Shown: positions 43,592-52,891, counted from the first letter of the stretch. The stretch is 64,000 nucleotides of DNA from DASRWT01 sp963748485 (GCA_963748485.1 CAVVJF010000009.1:992001-1056000); one strand, 5' to 3'. A program made the numbers and translations. Notes: generated by a model not told the origin, from the sequence alone.

Positions 43592-44844
43592 CGAAGGCTG
43601 AAGGAGAGGCAGGCGTGGGCGGCGCGGAGAGCGCGCTCCACCGCGGCGGGCGTGTCGCCGCGCGCGAAGATGAAGCCGAGATAGCGATGCCCTTCCGGCA
43701 GGGGCAGCAGCGCCTCGCCGGGGTGGGCGCTGATCGTCACCTCCTCCACCAGCGCCACCGCCTTCGCCGCCTCCAGGCCGTCGACCGTGTCGAGGATCCC
43801 GGCCCGCGGGATGGGGATCATCATGACGCCGGCGGCGCGGCCCTCGCGCTCGAGAGACGCGATGGGCAGGCCGAGGGCGCGGCGGAGAATGATGTCCTCG
43901 AGGGTGAGGCCGGTGCCGAACCGGAGCGCGCGCGAGCAGAGCCCGCCGATCGAGCGCGCCGCGAGCTCGAGCATGACGGGCGCGGGCGGCGTGGCGCGCG
44001 CGTCCAGGCGCAACTCGGCGTGGAGCGGCCCGTCCTCGAGCCCCAACGCGCGGGCGGCCTGCGCGGTGACGCCGGCGATGGCGTGCTGGGTTGCCGCGGG
44101 CAGCCGGGAGGGCGTGACGTAGATGGTCTCCTCGAAGAACGGCCCGTCGAGGGGATCGGGCTTGTCGAAGAGCGCCAGCACGCTGAGGGCGCCGTCCACG
44201 AGCAGCCCTTCCACCGCCACCTCGACACCGGGCACAAAGGACTCGACGAGGAGCTCGTCGGTCCCCTCGCCCAGCGCCCGCACCTCCGGGTCGGCGAGGA
44301 TCGCGCGGATGCGGCGAAAAGCTGCCGCGAACTCGACGGGACTGTCGGCGCGAATCACGCCGCGGCTCGCCGACAGCACCAGCGGCTTGAGCACGCAGGG
44401 ATACTCGACGCGCCCGGCGACAACGTCGGGATCCTCGCCGACGGCCACCGTGGTGAACGCGGGGCCGGGGACGCCCGCCTTGGCGAGCCGTTCCCGCATG
44501 AGGCGCTTGTTGCGGGTCGCCATCACCGCCCCCAGGGGATTGCAGCGAAGGCCCAACCGCGCGGCGATGGCCGCGCCCACCACCGTGGTCTCGTCGTCCA
44601 CCGGCACCACCGCGTCGAGGGGACGCGCGCGCGCGTACTCGGCCATCTCGCGGGCGGCGCGCTCGGGATCGTCGAACGACAGCGTGAGGAGGTGATCGGG
44701 GAACTGCGCGCCCATCACGTTCGGTCGCTCCGAGGCCACCACGAGATCCACGTCGAGGCGCCGCGCCGCCTCCATGAAGTCCTCGGTGCGATACGTGCTC
44801 GTGGGGACGAGCAGCAGCAGCCGTTTCGACGCCGCACCCGGCAT
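43588..44844 (-). CDS. ATP-grasp ligase (carbamoyl-phosphate-synthase/BL00235-like fold)
   Basis: A 418-residue ATP-grasp protein: a pre-ATP-grasp region (LLLLVPTSTYRTEDFMEAAR), an ATP-binding loop (YPCVLKPLVLSASRGVIRAD), VESFVPGVEVAVEGLLVDG and the metal-binding end VMLELAARSIGGLCSRALRF. This matches ATP-grasp enzymes that join amino acids or modify carboxylates, such as L-amino-acid alpha-ligases; the exact reaction is unknown. Its stop overlaps the start of the S9 peptidase gene, which suggests a dipeptide-type metabolite made and degraded by neighbouring genes, though that is inference. Divergent from the LLM gene. Confidence 0.82.
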   Translation of the reverse strand: MPGAASKRLLLLVPTSTYRTEDFMEAARRLDVDLVVASERPNVMGAQFPDHLLTLSFDDPERAAREMAEYARARPLDAVVPVDDETTVVGAAIAARLGLRCNPLGAVMATRNKRLMRERLAKAGVPGPAFTTVAVGEDPDVVAGRVEYPCVLKPLVLSASRGVIRADSPVEFAAAFRRIRAILADPEVRALGEGTDELLVESFVPGVEVAVEGLLVDGALSVLALFDKPDPLDGPFFEETIYVTPSRLPAATQHAIAGVTAQAARALGLEDGPLHAELRLDARATPPAPVMLELAARSIGGLCSRALRFGTGLTLEDIILRRALGLPIASLEREGRAAGVMMIPIPRAGILDTVDGLEAAKAVALVEEVTISAHPGEALLPLPEGHRYLGFIFARGDTPAAVERALRAAHACLSFSLR

Positions 44845-44885
44845 GCCGCCTATTGTACAGTGTCGAGAAAAGGAGGGTGCGCCCC

Positions 44886-45824
44886 ATGGACGTCGGCATC
44901 ATGATCGAGGGCCAGGAAGGGCTGACCTGGGAGCGCTGGTGGCGCCTCGCCGCCGCCGCTGAGGACCTCGGCTACGAGTCGCTGTGCCGCTCGGACCATC
45001 TCACCGGGCTCGGCGGCGAGTTCGGGCGCCCCGCGCTCGAGACCTGGGTCTCCCTCACCGCCCTCGCCACCCGCACGCGCCGCATCCGCTTCGGGCCGAT
45101 GGTGTCCCCGCTGACGTTCTATCATCCCGCCCTCCTCGCCAAGATGGCGGCGGCGGTGGACGGGCTCTCGGACGGCCGCTTTGACCTCGGCATCGGCGCG
45201 GGCTGGAACGAGCACGAGCATGCGATGTTCGGGGTCCCGTTCCCGCCCCTCAAGGAGCGTATGGACCGGCTCGAGTGCGGAGCCCGCGCGATCCGCGCCC
45301 TCGACGCCGGCAAGCCGGTCACGCTGGCACAGCCGTACTACCCGCTCAAGAGCGCGGAAAGCCATCCGCGGGCCCCCTCGGGCCGCGCGCGGCTCGTCAT
45401 CGGCGGGCGCGGCGAGAAGCGCACGCTGCGCATCGTGGCCGAGCACGCGGACGAGTGGAACGTGACGCGCGTGGACCTCGCCGGCTATCCCGCCAAGCGC
45501 GGCGTGCTCGCCGACCACTGCAAGGCGGTAGGCCGCAGCCCTGACACCATTCGCCGCTCGCTCATGATCCCGCTCGCCATCGGCCGCGACACCGCCGAGG
45601 TGGCCCGCCGCGTCGCCGGCGCGCGCGCGGTCTTCCCTGCCCTTCCCGACAGCGAGGCGGCGTGGCGCGCCGCCGGCTTCCTCGCCGGGCCGCCCGCGCA
45701 GGTGCTCGCCGACCTCGACCGATGGAAGGCGGCGGGAATGCAGCGCGTGCTCCTGCAGATGCTCGATCAGGCGGACATCGGCGCCCTCGAGCTCTTCGCG
45801 CACGACGTCCTCCCGCGCCTCTGA
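44886..45824 (+). CDS. LLM-class (F420-dependent-type) oxidoreductase
   Basis: A 312-residue luciferase-like TIM barrel: MDVGIMIEGQEGLTWERWWR, SLCRSDHLTGLGGEFGRPAL, TRRIRFGPMVSPLTFYHPAL, GLSDGRFDLGIGAGWNEHEH and GPPAQVLADLDRWKAAGMQR. These are typical of F420- or FMN-dependent members. The ATG at 44886 follows AAAAGGAGGG. The substrate is unknown. The next gene, TerC, starts 4 bases after the stop. Confidence 0.9.
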   Translation: MDVGIMIEGQEGLTWERWWRLAAAAEDLGYESLCRSDHLTGLGGEFGRPALETWVSLTALATRTRRIRFGPMVSPLTFYHPALLAKMAAAVDGLSDGRFDLGIGAGWNEHEHAMFGVPFPPLKERMDRLECGARAIRALDAGKPVTLAQPYYPLKSAESHPRAPSGRARLVIGGRGEKRTLRIVAEHADEWNVTRVDLAGYPAKRGVLADHCKAVGRSPDTIRRSLMIPLAIGRDTAEVARRVAGARAVFPALPDSEAAWRAAGFLAGPPAQVLADLDRWKAAGMQRVLLQMLDQADIGALELFAHDVLPRL

Positions 45825-45828
45825 CCCC

Positions 45829-46590
45829 ATGGACCTGAGCGGCCTCCTCTCGGGCGACGCGCTCGTCTCGCTGGTCACGCTGACCGCGATGGAGATCGTG
45901 CTCGGGATCGACAATGTCGTCTTCATCGCGATCCTTGTGGGCCGCCTCCCCGCGGCGCAGCAGAATTTTGCCCGCCGCATCGGCCTCACCCTCGCCCTCG
46001 TCATCCGCGTGGGCCTGCTCCTCGCCATCTCGTGGATGATGGGCCTCACCGCGCCCCTCTTCTCCGTGCCGCTGCTCGGGCAGACCCTGTCCGGGCGCGA
46101 CCTCATCCTGCTCGGCGGCGGCTTCTTCCTCATCGCCAAGGCCACCTGGGAGATCTACGACAAGCTCGAGGCCGACCACGCCGCCGAGGCCGCCCGCGGC
46201 TCGCGCGGCAGGCTCCTGTGGGTGCTCGCGCAGATCCTGCTGCTGGACATCGTCTTCTCGCTGGACTCCGTCATCACCGCGGTGGGCATGGCCAACCACA
46301 TCCCCGTCATGGTCGTGGCCATGGTGCTGGCCATGCTGGTGATGCTCCTCTCCGCCGGCCCGATTGGGACATTCGTCGAGGCGCATCCCAGCGTGAAGAT
46401 CCTCGCGCTCGCCTTCCTGCTCCTCATCGGGGTGATGCTGGTGGCGGAGGGGATGGGCACCCACGTGAACAAGGGTTACATCTACGTGGCGATGGCGTTT
46501 TCCCTCTTTGTCGAGATGCTGAACCTGCGCTACCGGAAGAAGCAGCGCCCGGTGACACTCCGCGGGCGGTTCAAGCGAGACGCTCGCTGA
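45829..46590 (+). CDS. TerC-family integral membrane protein
   Basis: A 253-residue protein with about seven membrane helices. It carries the TerC hallmarks LVTLTAMEIVLGIDNVVFIA and LLDIVFSLDSVITAVGMANH, whose acidic residues inside helices are thought to bind Mn or other metal ions, then MVAEGMG-like LVAEGMGTHVNKGYIYVAMA and a basic cytoplasmic end. TerC proteins export Mn(II) or assist metallation of exported enzymes. It is in tight tandem with the LLM gene and closed by a strong bidirectional hairpin. Confidence 0.92.
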   Translation: MDLSGLLSGDALVSLVTLTAMEIVLGIDNVVFIAILVGRLPAAQQNFARRIGLTLALVIRVGLLLAISWMMGLTAPLFSVPLLGQTLSGRDLILLGGGFFLIAKATWEIYDKLEADHAAEAARGSRGRLLWVLAQILLLDIVFSLDSVITAVGMANHIPVMVVAMVLAMLVMLLSAGPIGTFVEAHPSVKILALAFLLLIGVMLVAEGMGTHVNKGYIYVAMAFSLFVEMLNLRYRKKQRPVTLRGRFKRDAR

Positions 46591-46601
46591 GGCAGAAAAG
46601 G

Positions 46602-46631
46602 CGAACGGCGGCTCGAGGGAGCCGCCGTTCG
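46602..46631. terminator. Bidirectional terminator between terC and the PEP-CTERM gene
   Basis: Perfect 12-bp stem (CGAACGGCGGCT / AGCCGCCGTTCG) with a 6-base loop, between two convergent genes. The flanks are short A- and T-containing runs (GAAAAGG and GATCTCTT), so termination could work on both strands. Confidence 0.8.
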
Positions 46632-46657
46632 AGATCTCTTCCGGGGTTGCGGCGCGT

Positions 46658-47725
46658 CTAGCGGCGACCCGCCCGGCGCAACAGCGTGGCGCCCAGCCCG
46701 AGACCCATGAGCAGAAGCGTGGCCGGCGCGGGGACGCCGCTCGACGTATCGTCACTCGGCGTGTCGTCCGTGGGCACGAGGAAACCCTGCACCATGATGA
46801 CCTGATTCGCGGAGCCGAACGTCGAGAAGATGAAATCGCCGGTGAGCGGATCGATGAATGCGCCCTCGGCGCCGCTGAGGCCCGTGATGAAGTCGCGGCG
46901 CGTCGCCACGAGGGGGTCGCCGTTGCCGTCGATCTCGTATGCGCTGATTCGGCCGGAGACGTACTCGGCCAGCAGGATGCTGTCGACGTCGAAGCCGGCA
47001 TTTGCAGAGTCGATGTACACGATGCCCTCGGGATTGGTCGCGGCGAAGGTCGTCCGGAGCGTGGCGCTCACCACGTTGAACGTGCCCGTCCCGTCGGCTG
47101 CGATCTCCACGTCGTACCAGTTGCCGCCGTTATAGGAGACGATCTTGAAGCTTCCCGCCCCCGCGAAGCCGTTCGGCACGAAGGCCAGAGCGCCCACCGA
47201 CGACGTGATCCCGATTGGAGTCAGATTGGTGATCTTGTCGGGTACCACGCTGCCCGACTTGATCTGCCCGAGAATGTTGTTGCTGAAGCCGGTGAAGAAG
47301 AGAACTCCACCCGGACCGAAGGACAGACCGCCGTCGATGTTGGGCGCGGTCGAATAGAGCGTCGGTGAGCCCGAGAAGCCGGTGATATGGTTTCCCGCGT
47401 CCCGTGTCACGCCCACGCTGTAGATGGCGCCGGCGGCCTGATTCGCGGCGCCGCCGAGCAGAAGGGCGTTGCTGTTGTTCGGATTGAGGTTCACGCCGCC
47501 GAGGTTGGTTGGAAACGGCCCGCCGGTCACCAGGTTCGGCGGCGTGCCCAGGTTGATGAAGCTGTAGTCGTCGGCGAAGTCGGGACCAAGCGCGATGGCG
47601 CCGGCCGAGGCGGGCAAGAGCAGGCCGATCGCCGGTATGGCGAGCGCGACCGCGGCAAGCTTACACAGGTTCCCACAGGACCGAACGCTTCGCCATGAGG
47701 TCTCCTCTAGGGTCTCGGGATTCAT
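46658..47725 (-). CDS. PEP-CTERM sorted extracellular protein
   Basis: A 355-residue exported protein. The signal peptide helix (LAAVALAIPAIGLLLPASAG) follows a polar n-region. A beta-rich body without known domain contains aromatic and Gly/Asn-rich repeats. The C-terminus is a PEP-CTERM signal: VPAPATLLLMGLGLGATLLRRAGRR split as VPAPA motif, hydrophobic helix, Arg cluster. Such proteins are cut and anchored by exosortase, which must lie elsewhere. The ATG at 47725 is chosen because it follows the sigma-54 promoter and leaves a credible signal peptide. Sigma-54 control through PrsK/PrsR is known for this system. Confidence 0.88.
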   Translation of the reverse strand: MNPETLEETSWRSVRSCGNLCKLAAVALAIPAIGLLLPASAGAIALGPDFADDYSFINLGTPPNLVTGGPFPTNLGGVNLNPNNSNALLLGGAANQAAGAIYSVGVTRDAGNHITGFSGSPTLYSTAPNIDGGLSFGPGGVLFFTGFSNNILGQIKSGSVVPDKITNLTPIGITSSVGALAFVPNGFAGAGSFKIVSYNGGNWYDVEIAADGTGTFNVVSATLRTTFAATNPEGIVYIDSANAGFDVDSILLAEYVSGRISAYEIDGNGDPLVATRRDFITGLSGAEGAFIDPLTGDFIFSTFGSANQVIMVQGFLVPTDDTPSDDTSSGVPAPATLLLMGLGLGATLLRRAGRR

Positions 47726-47763
47726 TACACCTACGGTTCTTTTGGATGATATTCTGGACATGG

Positions 47764-47777
47764 GCAAGTCTGGTGCC
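47764..47777 (-). promoter_or_regulatory. Sigma-54 promoter of the PEP-CTERM gene
   Basis: TGGCACCAGACTTGCC on the minus strand (the listed span runs from GG to GC): exact GGCAC-N5-TTGC. The predicted start, about 47752, gives a 27-base leader. A GACGGTAAG word about 70 bases upstream (47846) resembles the CGGTA half-site of the regulon. Confidence 0.85.
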
Positions 47778-47865
47778 AGGCATGTCTTTCCAAGTACTTG
47801 TGGGATCTCGACGGAGCGTCGCGTCGGAAGACTGTAAAGCGCCCCGACGGTAAGGACGCCGGCGC

Positions 47866-48564
47866 CTACTTCACGGGTAGCCGGTCTCCGGCGGAATACC
47901 AAGCGGGCGCGGCGCCGCGGCGGAAGAGCTTGATCCGCGCGGTCCCCAGCGCGGTGGAGGCGGCGCCCTCCACCCGGATGAGCGCGCCTTCCTCGAGTCC
48001 CACCACGGGGTTGCGGTTCACCACGTGGTACTCGCGGATGCGGTCGTCGCGCGTCTCGCTGAACGCGGCCATCATGGGGTCGGCTTCCTTGTAGTGCGGG
48101 TTGATGTTGAAGCCGACGAGCCCGAGCGCGTCGAAGCGCGCGAGGCCCACCACGTTCCAGTCGTTCGTGGTGAGGATGGTCGGGCCCGCTACGTTGGAGC
48201 CCGCGCTCGCGCCCACGTAGGGCGTGCCCGCGCGGACGCGCCGCCGGATGGCGGCGAGGAGGCCGGAGCGGCGAAGGCGCATGAGGAGCGCGTAGGTATT
48301 GCCGCCGCCCATGAACACCGCGTCCACACCGGCCAGCGCGGGCAGCGGGCGCGCGTTCCAGCGGAGGTGCACGAGGCGGAGCCCCGCGCCCTCCGGCGGC
48401 GCGGGCTCGAGCGTTGCACGCACGCGCTCGAAGTACGCCCCCTCATCGTGCAGGTTAGCGGCGGTGACAAAGCCGACCCGGCTCGCGGGCCCCAGAAAGG
48501 CGGCCACCGCGCGGCGGCCCTCCGGGCCGAGCGGGCCGCCCGAGTGGAGGAGAACGCGCTTCAC
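47866..48564 (-). CDS. Peptidase S51-family (dipeptidase E / cyanophycinase-like)
   Basis: A 232-residue protein: VDAVFMGGGNTYALL (class-I amidotransferase-like fold) and the catalytic Ser in YVGASAGSNVAGPTILTTND, with FNINPHYKEAD further on, as in dipeptidase E. It hydrolyses aspartyl or beta-aspartyl peptides. It starts with GTG overlapping the stop of the HAD gene (GTGA). The C-terminus ends in AWYSAGDRLPVK. Confidence 0.85.
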   Translation of the reverse strand: MKRVLLHSGGPLGPEGRRAVAAFLGPASRVGFVTAANLHDEGAYFERVRATLEPAPPEGAGLRLVHLRWNARPLPALAGVDAVFMGGGNTYALLMRLRRSGLLAAIRRRVRAGTPYVGASAGSNVAGPTILTTNDWNVVGLARFDALGLVGFNINPHYKEADPMMAAFSETRDDRIREYHVVNRNPVVGLEEGALIRVEGAASTALGTARIKLFRRGAAPAWYSAGDRLPVK

Positions 48565-49355
48565 CGGTCGGCGAGCAACCGCCGCAGCTGCGGCATGGAC
48601 TTCACCATGAAATGGGCCACGCCGTCCGGACCGCCGTCGGGCGCGAAGAGAATCGCCGTCATCCCCACCCGGCGCGCGCCGCGCACGTCGGAATCCACGC
48701 TGTCGCCCACCATGGCCGCCGCGTCTGCGCCCATCTCCATGCGCGCGAGCGCCAGCTCGAAGAGCGGCGGCTCCGGCTTGCCGATCACAAGGGGACGCAC
48801 GCCCGCGGCGGCGGCCACCGACTCCACCACGGCACCGCACCCGGGCAGGAAATCGCCGTCCTCGAGGGGCAGGCGCGGGTCGAGGTTCGGCGTGACGAAG
48901 TGGGCGCCTGCGGCGATGGCCCGGGCGGCGGCGGTGAGCCGCTCGTAGGAGAACGCGGCGTCCCGGCCGACGACGACCACCTGGGCTTCGCGATGACGCT
49001 CGGCCGGCACCAGCTCGTGGCCGCCCTCCCGGAGGGCGCCCGCCAGCTCGTCCCCCCCGATCGCGAGCACGCGCGACGGACCCCAGCGCGCGGTGATCAC
49101 CTCGCCCAGGATCTCGAGCGGGGTGAGCACCTCGTCCTTGGCGGCCTGGACCCCGAGCCGCTCGAGCTTGGCCTGGATGCCGGCGGAGCGGGCGGCCGAA
49201 TTGTTGGTGAGGAACGACACGCGGCGCCCTTGCTCGCGCAGGAGCGCGAGCACGTCGGCAGCGCCGGGCACGAGCACGTCGCCCGTCCAAACGCAGCCGT
49301 CGAGATCGAAGACGAAGCCGCGCAACGCGCGCAGCTCGCGACGCGAACCTCCCAC
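48561..49355 (-). CDS. HAD-superfamily phosphatase (NagD-like)
   Basis: A 264-residue HAD hydrolase: nucleophile motif FVFDLDGCVWTGDVLVPGA, motif II in SFLTNNSAARSAG, a NagD-type C2 cap, motif III Lys in LVIGKPEPPLFELA and motif IV GDSVDSDVRGARRVGM. Like NagD or 4-nitrophenylphosphatase, it dephosphorylates small sugar or nucleotide phosphates. The GTG at 49355 is favoured because GGGAGGTG lies just upstream; the frame is open further but adds a Pro/Gly-rich stretch. Divergent from the next gene. Confidence 0.87.
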   Translation of the reverse strand: MGGSRRELRALRGFVFDLDGCVWTGDVLVPGAADVLALLREQGRRVSFLTNNSAARSAGIQAKLERLGVQAAKDEVLTPLEILGEVITARWGPSRVLAIGGDELAGALREGGHELVPAERHREAQVVVVGRDAAFSYERLTAAARAIAAGAHFVTPNLDPRLPLEDGDFLPGCGAVVESVAAAAGVRPLVIGKPEPPLFELALARMEMGADAAAMVGDSVDSDVRGARRVGMTAILFAPDGGPDGVAHFMVKSMPQLRRLLADR

Positions 49356-49431
49356 GCGGGCACCTCCCGGGGGCGATACTAGCACGCCAAAAAGCATCCA
49401 AACGGCGGGTGGGCGCGGTAGCATCGGGAGG

Positions 49432-49998
49432 ATGGAGCCGGCCGAACCCAAGCCGCGTCCATACACGCTGCAGCGTGCCGCCCTCGTCGTCTTCGCCTTC
49501 GTGGCGGTGCTGCCGCTGCTGCTCTACATCGACACCCTCTACACCCTCGGCGCGCTCGCCCGGCCGAAAGTCGTCGTGAATCTCGGCCTCGCGGTGGGCG
49601 CCATCCTGATCGGCTTCTATCTATTCTGGACGATGACCAGCCGGATGGCGGAGATCCTCCGCGCCGCCCAGGAGCATCAGGAGGCGACGCCGCCCGGTCG
49701 CGCCCAGGTCGAGGCCGACTTCCACATGCCGGTGTTCGGCGCCATCCGCGAGGTCGAGCCGATTCGCGAGACCGACATGATGGCGGCGGCGGCTGAGCAG
49801 CTCCGCGCGGTCTGGGAAGCGGAGGCGCGCCCTCACCTCTGGCGCCGCGTGGCCGTCTCCGTGCGCAACGCGCCCGAGCCCATCGTGGGGACGCTCAGCC
49901 AGATCACCGAGAATGGCCTCCTCCTCCTCGACGCCGACAGCCAGAAGGTGGGGGTGAGTTATCGGAGAATCTCCGCCATCGAGGGCGCCGCGCGCTAG
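49432..49998 (+). CDS. Two-helix membrane protein, unknown function
   Basis: A 188-residue protein: two N-terminal membrane helices (ALVVFAFVAVLPLLLYIDTL and KVVVNLGLAVGAILIGFYLF) and a soluble C-terminal domain that ends in a small beta-barrel-like segment (VGTLSQITENGLLLLDADSQ). The ATG follows a GGGAGG site. No family recognised. The neighbours, a HAD phosphatase (divergent) and a TPR gene (convergent), give no functional hint. Confidence 0.75.
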   Translation: MEPAEPKPRPYTLQRAALVVFAFVAVLPLLLYIDTLYTLGALARPKVVVNLGLAVGAILIGFYLFWTMTSRMAEILRAAQEHQEATPPGRAQVEADFHMPVFGAIREVEPIRETDMMAAAAEQLRAVWEAEARPHLWRRVAVSVRNAPEPIVGTLSQITENGLLLLDADSQKVGVSYRRISAIEGAAR

Positions 49999-50047
49999 CC
50001 AACGCCCCGCCGCACGGGTGGTGGTCGTGCAGGGTCCGGTGAGGGGG

Positions 50048-52063
50048 TCAGGAGTAGAGACGGCGGCGGGCGGCATCGCGCCCGGCACGGAAGCGCCGAT
50101 CGTCGGGATGCAGACGCAGCGCCTCCGCGTACGCCGCGTCCGCCTCGGCGAGGCGGCCCAGGCGCAGCAGCACCGAGCCCAGCCGCGCGTGCGCCTCCGC
50201 AAAGTCGGGACGGAGGGCGATGGCCGCGTGGTAGGCGGCCTCGCATTCGGCGTCCTTGCCCTGGCGCTCGAGCACTGTCCAGAGATTGAAGTGGTTCTGC
50301 CCTTCCTCCGGGCGAAGGCGCAGCACCTCGCGATAGGCCGCCTCGGACTCGGCGTGCCGGCCCTGGGCCAGCAGCACGCCGGCGAGACCTCGGTGCGCGG
50401 CGGCGCTGTCGGGCTTGGCGGCCACGGCGGTGCGGAAGGCCTCGGTGGCCTCGGCGAGCCGGCCCTGCTCGGCCAGCATCTCGCCGAGATAGGCATGCGT
50501 CTTCGCGTATCCGGGCTTGAGTCGCGCCGCTTCGCGAAAGGCGACCTCGGCCGGCGCGTACTGTCCCTGCAGGTAGAGCACCACGCCGAGCCCGCGCTGT
50601 AGCGCCGCGTGCTCCGGCCGAAGCGCGAGCGCGTCGCGATACACCGCTTCCGCGTGCGCGTAGCGCCCCTGCCGCGCGAGCCCGACGGCGAGATTGCCCA
50701 GCGCGACGATGTCGCGCGGGTCGAGGTGGATCGCCTCGCGCAGCGCCAGCTCCGCCGCCGCGTGCTTTCCCTGGCGGCCGAGCGCGATGCCGAGCTCGAC
50801 GTGAAAGTCGGCGGTGACGGGCTCGAGGCCCACCGCCTCGCGAAAGGCGGCTTCGGCCTCCGCATCGCGTCCCTGGGCGGACAGGGCGAGCCCAAGATCA
50901 TAGTGAAGGTTCGGATCGTCGGGGCGGAGTGACAGGGCCACGCGGTAGGTCTCGGCCTCCTCCGCCCAGCGGGCCTCGCGGCGGAAGACGCCGGCGAGCC
51001 CCAGATACGGCCCCACGTCGTCGGGGCGGAGCCGGATTGCCTGCCGGAACTCGGCTTCGGCCTCGGGCAGACGGCCCTGCTGCTCGAGCACGCGGCCGAA
51101 GCGGCCGTGCCAGGCCGGGTTGTCCGGCTCGAGGCGCAGCGCCTCGCGAAAGGCGGTGGCCGCCTCGGCGTAGCGGCGCGCGTGCCAGAGCACGACACCG
51201 AGATGACCGTGGAGCATCGCGTCGCCGCGCCGGATCTGGATCGCCGCACGGTACGCGTGGGCGGCGTCCGTCCAGCGGCGCTGCCGGCGGAGGGCATGTG
51301 CCAGGTGGACCTGGCTCCGCACCGCCGACGGGGCCAATCCCAGTGCCTCACGGAAGGCGACGGCCGCGTCGGCCTGCCGCCCTTGCGCCGCCAGCGACCG
51401 GCCCAGCGCGTCGTGCACAATGGCGCTGCGGGGGGCGAGCGCGACGGCGAGGCGCAGCGCCTCCTCCGCCTCGGCGTGCCGGCCCTGCCGCAGGAGGGCG
51501 ACGCCGAGGTTGTGATGCGCGTCGGCGTTGCGCGGCGCGAGCCCGGCGGCACGACGCAGCGCCGCCTCCTCGTCGGCAGCGCGGCCGAGCCGCCGATAGA
51601 CGAGCCCGAGACGCAGGGCGGCGAGCGCATGGTCGGCGCGCAGGCCGGTGGCGGCCTCGAACGCGGCGGCGGCCTCGAGCCAGCGGCGCTGCCGCTCGAG
51701 GGCGAGCCCGAGCTTGAAGCGTCCGCGAAAGCCACGCGGCTCGAGCGCCACCGCCTCGCGATAGGCGGCCTCGGCGTCCTCGATCTTGCCCTGCTCGAAG
51801 AGGGCGTCGCCGAGGTCGAGGCGCGCCGACGCCGAGCGAGGCACGAGACGGGCAGCCTCGCGGAAGGCGGCCTCGGCCTCGGCGGGACGGCGCTGCTGGG
51901 TGAGCGCCGCGCCGAGCGTGGAATGCGCGGCGCTCCGGGCGGGATCGCGCGCGAGCGCGGTGCGCGCGAGAGCCTCCGCCTCGTCATAGCGACCCTGCTT
52001 GAGCGCCGCGGCCGCGCGCTGCTGCAGGGCGATCGGCTCGTCCACGGCCCCACCGTCAGCCAT
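50048..52063 (-). CDS. Large tetratricopeptide-repeat (TPR) protein
   Basis: A 671-residue protein built almost wholly of about 19 consecutive 34-residue TPRs with the A-x-x-x-Y/F-R-x-A-L-x-L-x-P pattern (for example GRYDEAEALARTALARDPAR and GQYAPAEVAFREAARLKPGY). No signal peptide, catalytic domain or glycosyltransferase is attached, so it is a protein-interaction scaffold. The ATG at 52063 is one choice; GTG at 52072 is in frame. It is back to back with the aldo/keto reductase gene, leaving only 27 bases for both promoters. Confidence 0.87.
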   Translation of the reverse strand: MADGGAVDEPIALQQRAAAALKQGRYDEAEALARTALARDPARSAAHSTLGAALTQQRRPAEAEAAFREAARLVPRSASARLDLGDALFEQGKIEDAEAAYREAVALEPRGFRGRFKLGLALERQRRWLEAAAAFEAATGLRADHALAALRLGLVYRRLGRAADEEAALRRAAGLAPRNADAHHNLGVALLRQGRHAEAEEALRLAVALAPRSAIVHDALGRSLAAQGRQADAAVAFREALGLAPSAVRSQVHLAHALRRQRRWTDAAHAYRAAIQIRRGDAMLHGHLGVVLWHARRYAEAATAFREALRLEPDNPAWHGRFGRVLEQQGRLPEAEAEFRQAIRLRPDDVGPYLGLAGVFRREARWAEEAETYRVALSLRPDDPNLHYDLGLALSAQGRDAEAEAAFREAVGLEPVTADFHVELGIALGRQGKHAAAELALREAIHLDPRDIVALGNLAVGLARQGRYAHAEAVYRDALALRPEHAALQRGLGVVLYLQGQYAPAEVAFREAARLKPGYAKTHAYLGEMLAEQGRLAEATEAFRTAVAAKPDSAAAHRGLAGVLLAQGRHAESEAAYREVLRLRPEEGQNHFNLWTVLERQGKDAECEAAYHAAIALRPDFAEAHARLGSVLLRLGRLAEADAAYAEALRLHPDDRRFRAGRDAARRRLYS

Positions 52064-52090
52064 CCCGTTCACTGTACACTCCGGGAGTCC

Positions 52091-52891
52091 ATGGAGATGC
52101 GGCCTCTCGGCGGGAGCGGTCTCATGGTGCCGGTCATCGGAATGGGCACCTGGCAGACGTTCGACGTCCGCGACGCCGCCGCCGTGCGTCCCGTCACCGA
52201 CGCCGCCCTCGCCGGAGGCGCCGTCTTCTTCGACTCGTCGCCCATGTACGGCCGCGCCGAGCGCGCGCTCGCCGAGACGCTGGGCGAGCGCCGGCCGCGC
52301 GCCCTCATCGCCACCAAGGTCTGGGCTGCGAGCGCGCGCGAGGGGCGCGAGCAGATCCGCCGCGCGCTGGACTGGTACGGGGGCGTGGTGGACCTCTATC
52401 AGATCCACAACCTGGTCGCGTGGCGCGAGCATCTCCCCTACCTGGCCGAGCTCCGCGCCGCCGGACAGATCCGCGCGGTGGGCGTCACCCACTACAGCGC
52501 GTCCGCGTTCGGCGAGATGGCGCGGGTTCTCGCGGACGGGCGGGTCACCGCCATCCAGGTGCCGCTCAATCCCCACGAGCGCGAGGTCGAGGACGAGCTG
52601 CTGCCCCTCGCTGCCGCGCGCGATGTGGGCGTCGTGATCATGCGCCCGCTCGGCCAGGGCTCGCTCGCCCGGCAGACCCCGCCCGCCCGGGATCTCGGCT
52701 TTCTCGCCGACCACGGCCTTCGCACGTGGGCGCAGGCGCTGCTGAACTGGGGCGTGAGCGATGCGCGCGTCTCGGTCAGCATTCCCGCCACGCGGAGCCC
52801 GGAGCACATGGCGGACAACTGCGCGGTGGGCGGCGCACGCCGCTTTGACGCGGAGACGCGCGAGCGGGTGGCCGCACTCGCGCGCTCGTAA
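52091..52891 (+). CDS. Aldo/keto reductase
   Basis: A 266-residue TIM-barrel reductase: MEMRPLGGSGLMVPVIGMGT, the catalytic-site words FFDSSPMYGRAE (Asp, Tyr), ALIATKVWA (Lys) and VDLYQIHNL (His), and a cofactor-binding end around SVSIPATRSPEHMADN. The barrel is on the short side. Substrate unknown, NADPH likely. A second ATG, 6 bases later, is possible. Confidence 0.9.
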   Translation: MEMRPLGGSGLMVPVIGMGTWQTFDVRDAAAVRPVTDAALAGGAVFFDSSPMYGRAERALAETLGERRPRALIATKVWAASAREGREQIRRALDWYGGVVDLYQIHNLVAWREHLPYLAELRAAGQIRAVGVTHYSASAFGEMARVLADGRVTAIQVPLNPHEREVEDELLPLAAARDVGVVIMRPLGQGSLARQTPPARDLGFLADHGLRTWAQALLNWGVSDARVSVSIPATRSPEHMADNCAVGGARRFDAETRERVAALARS

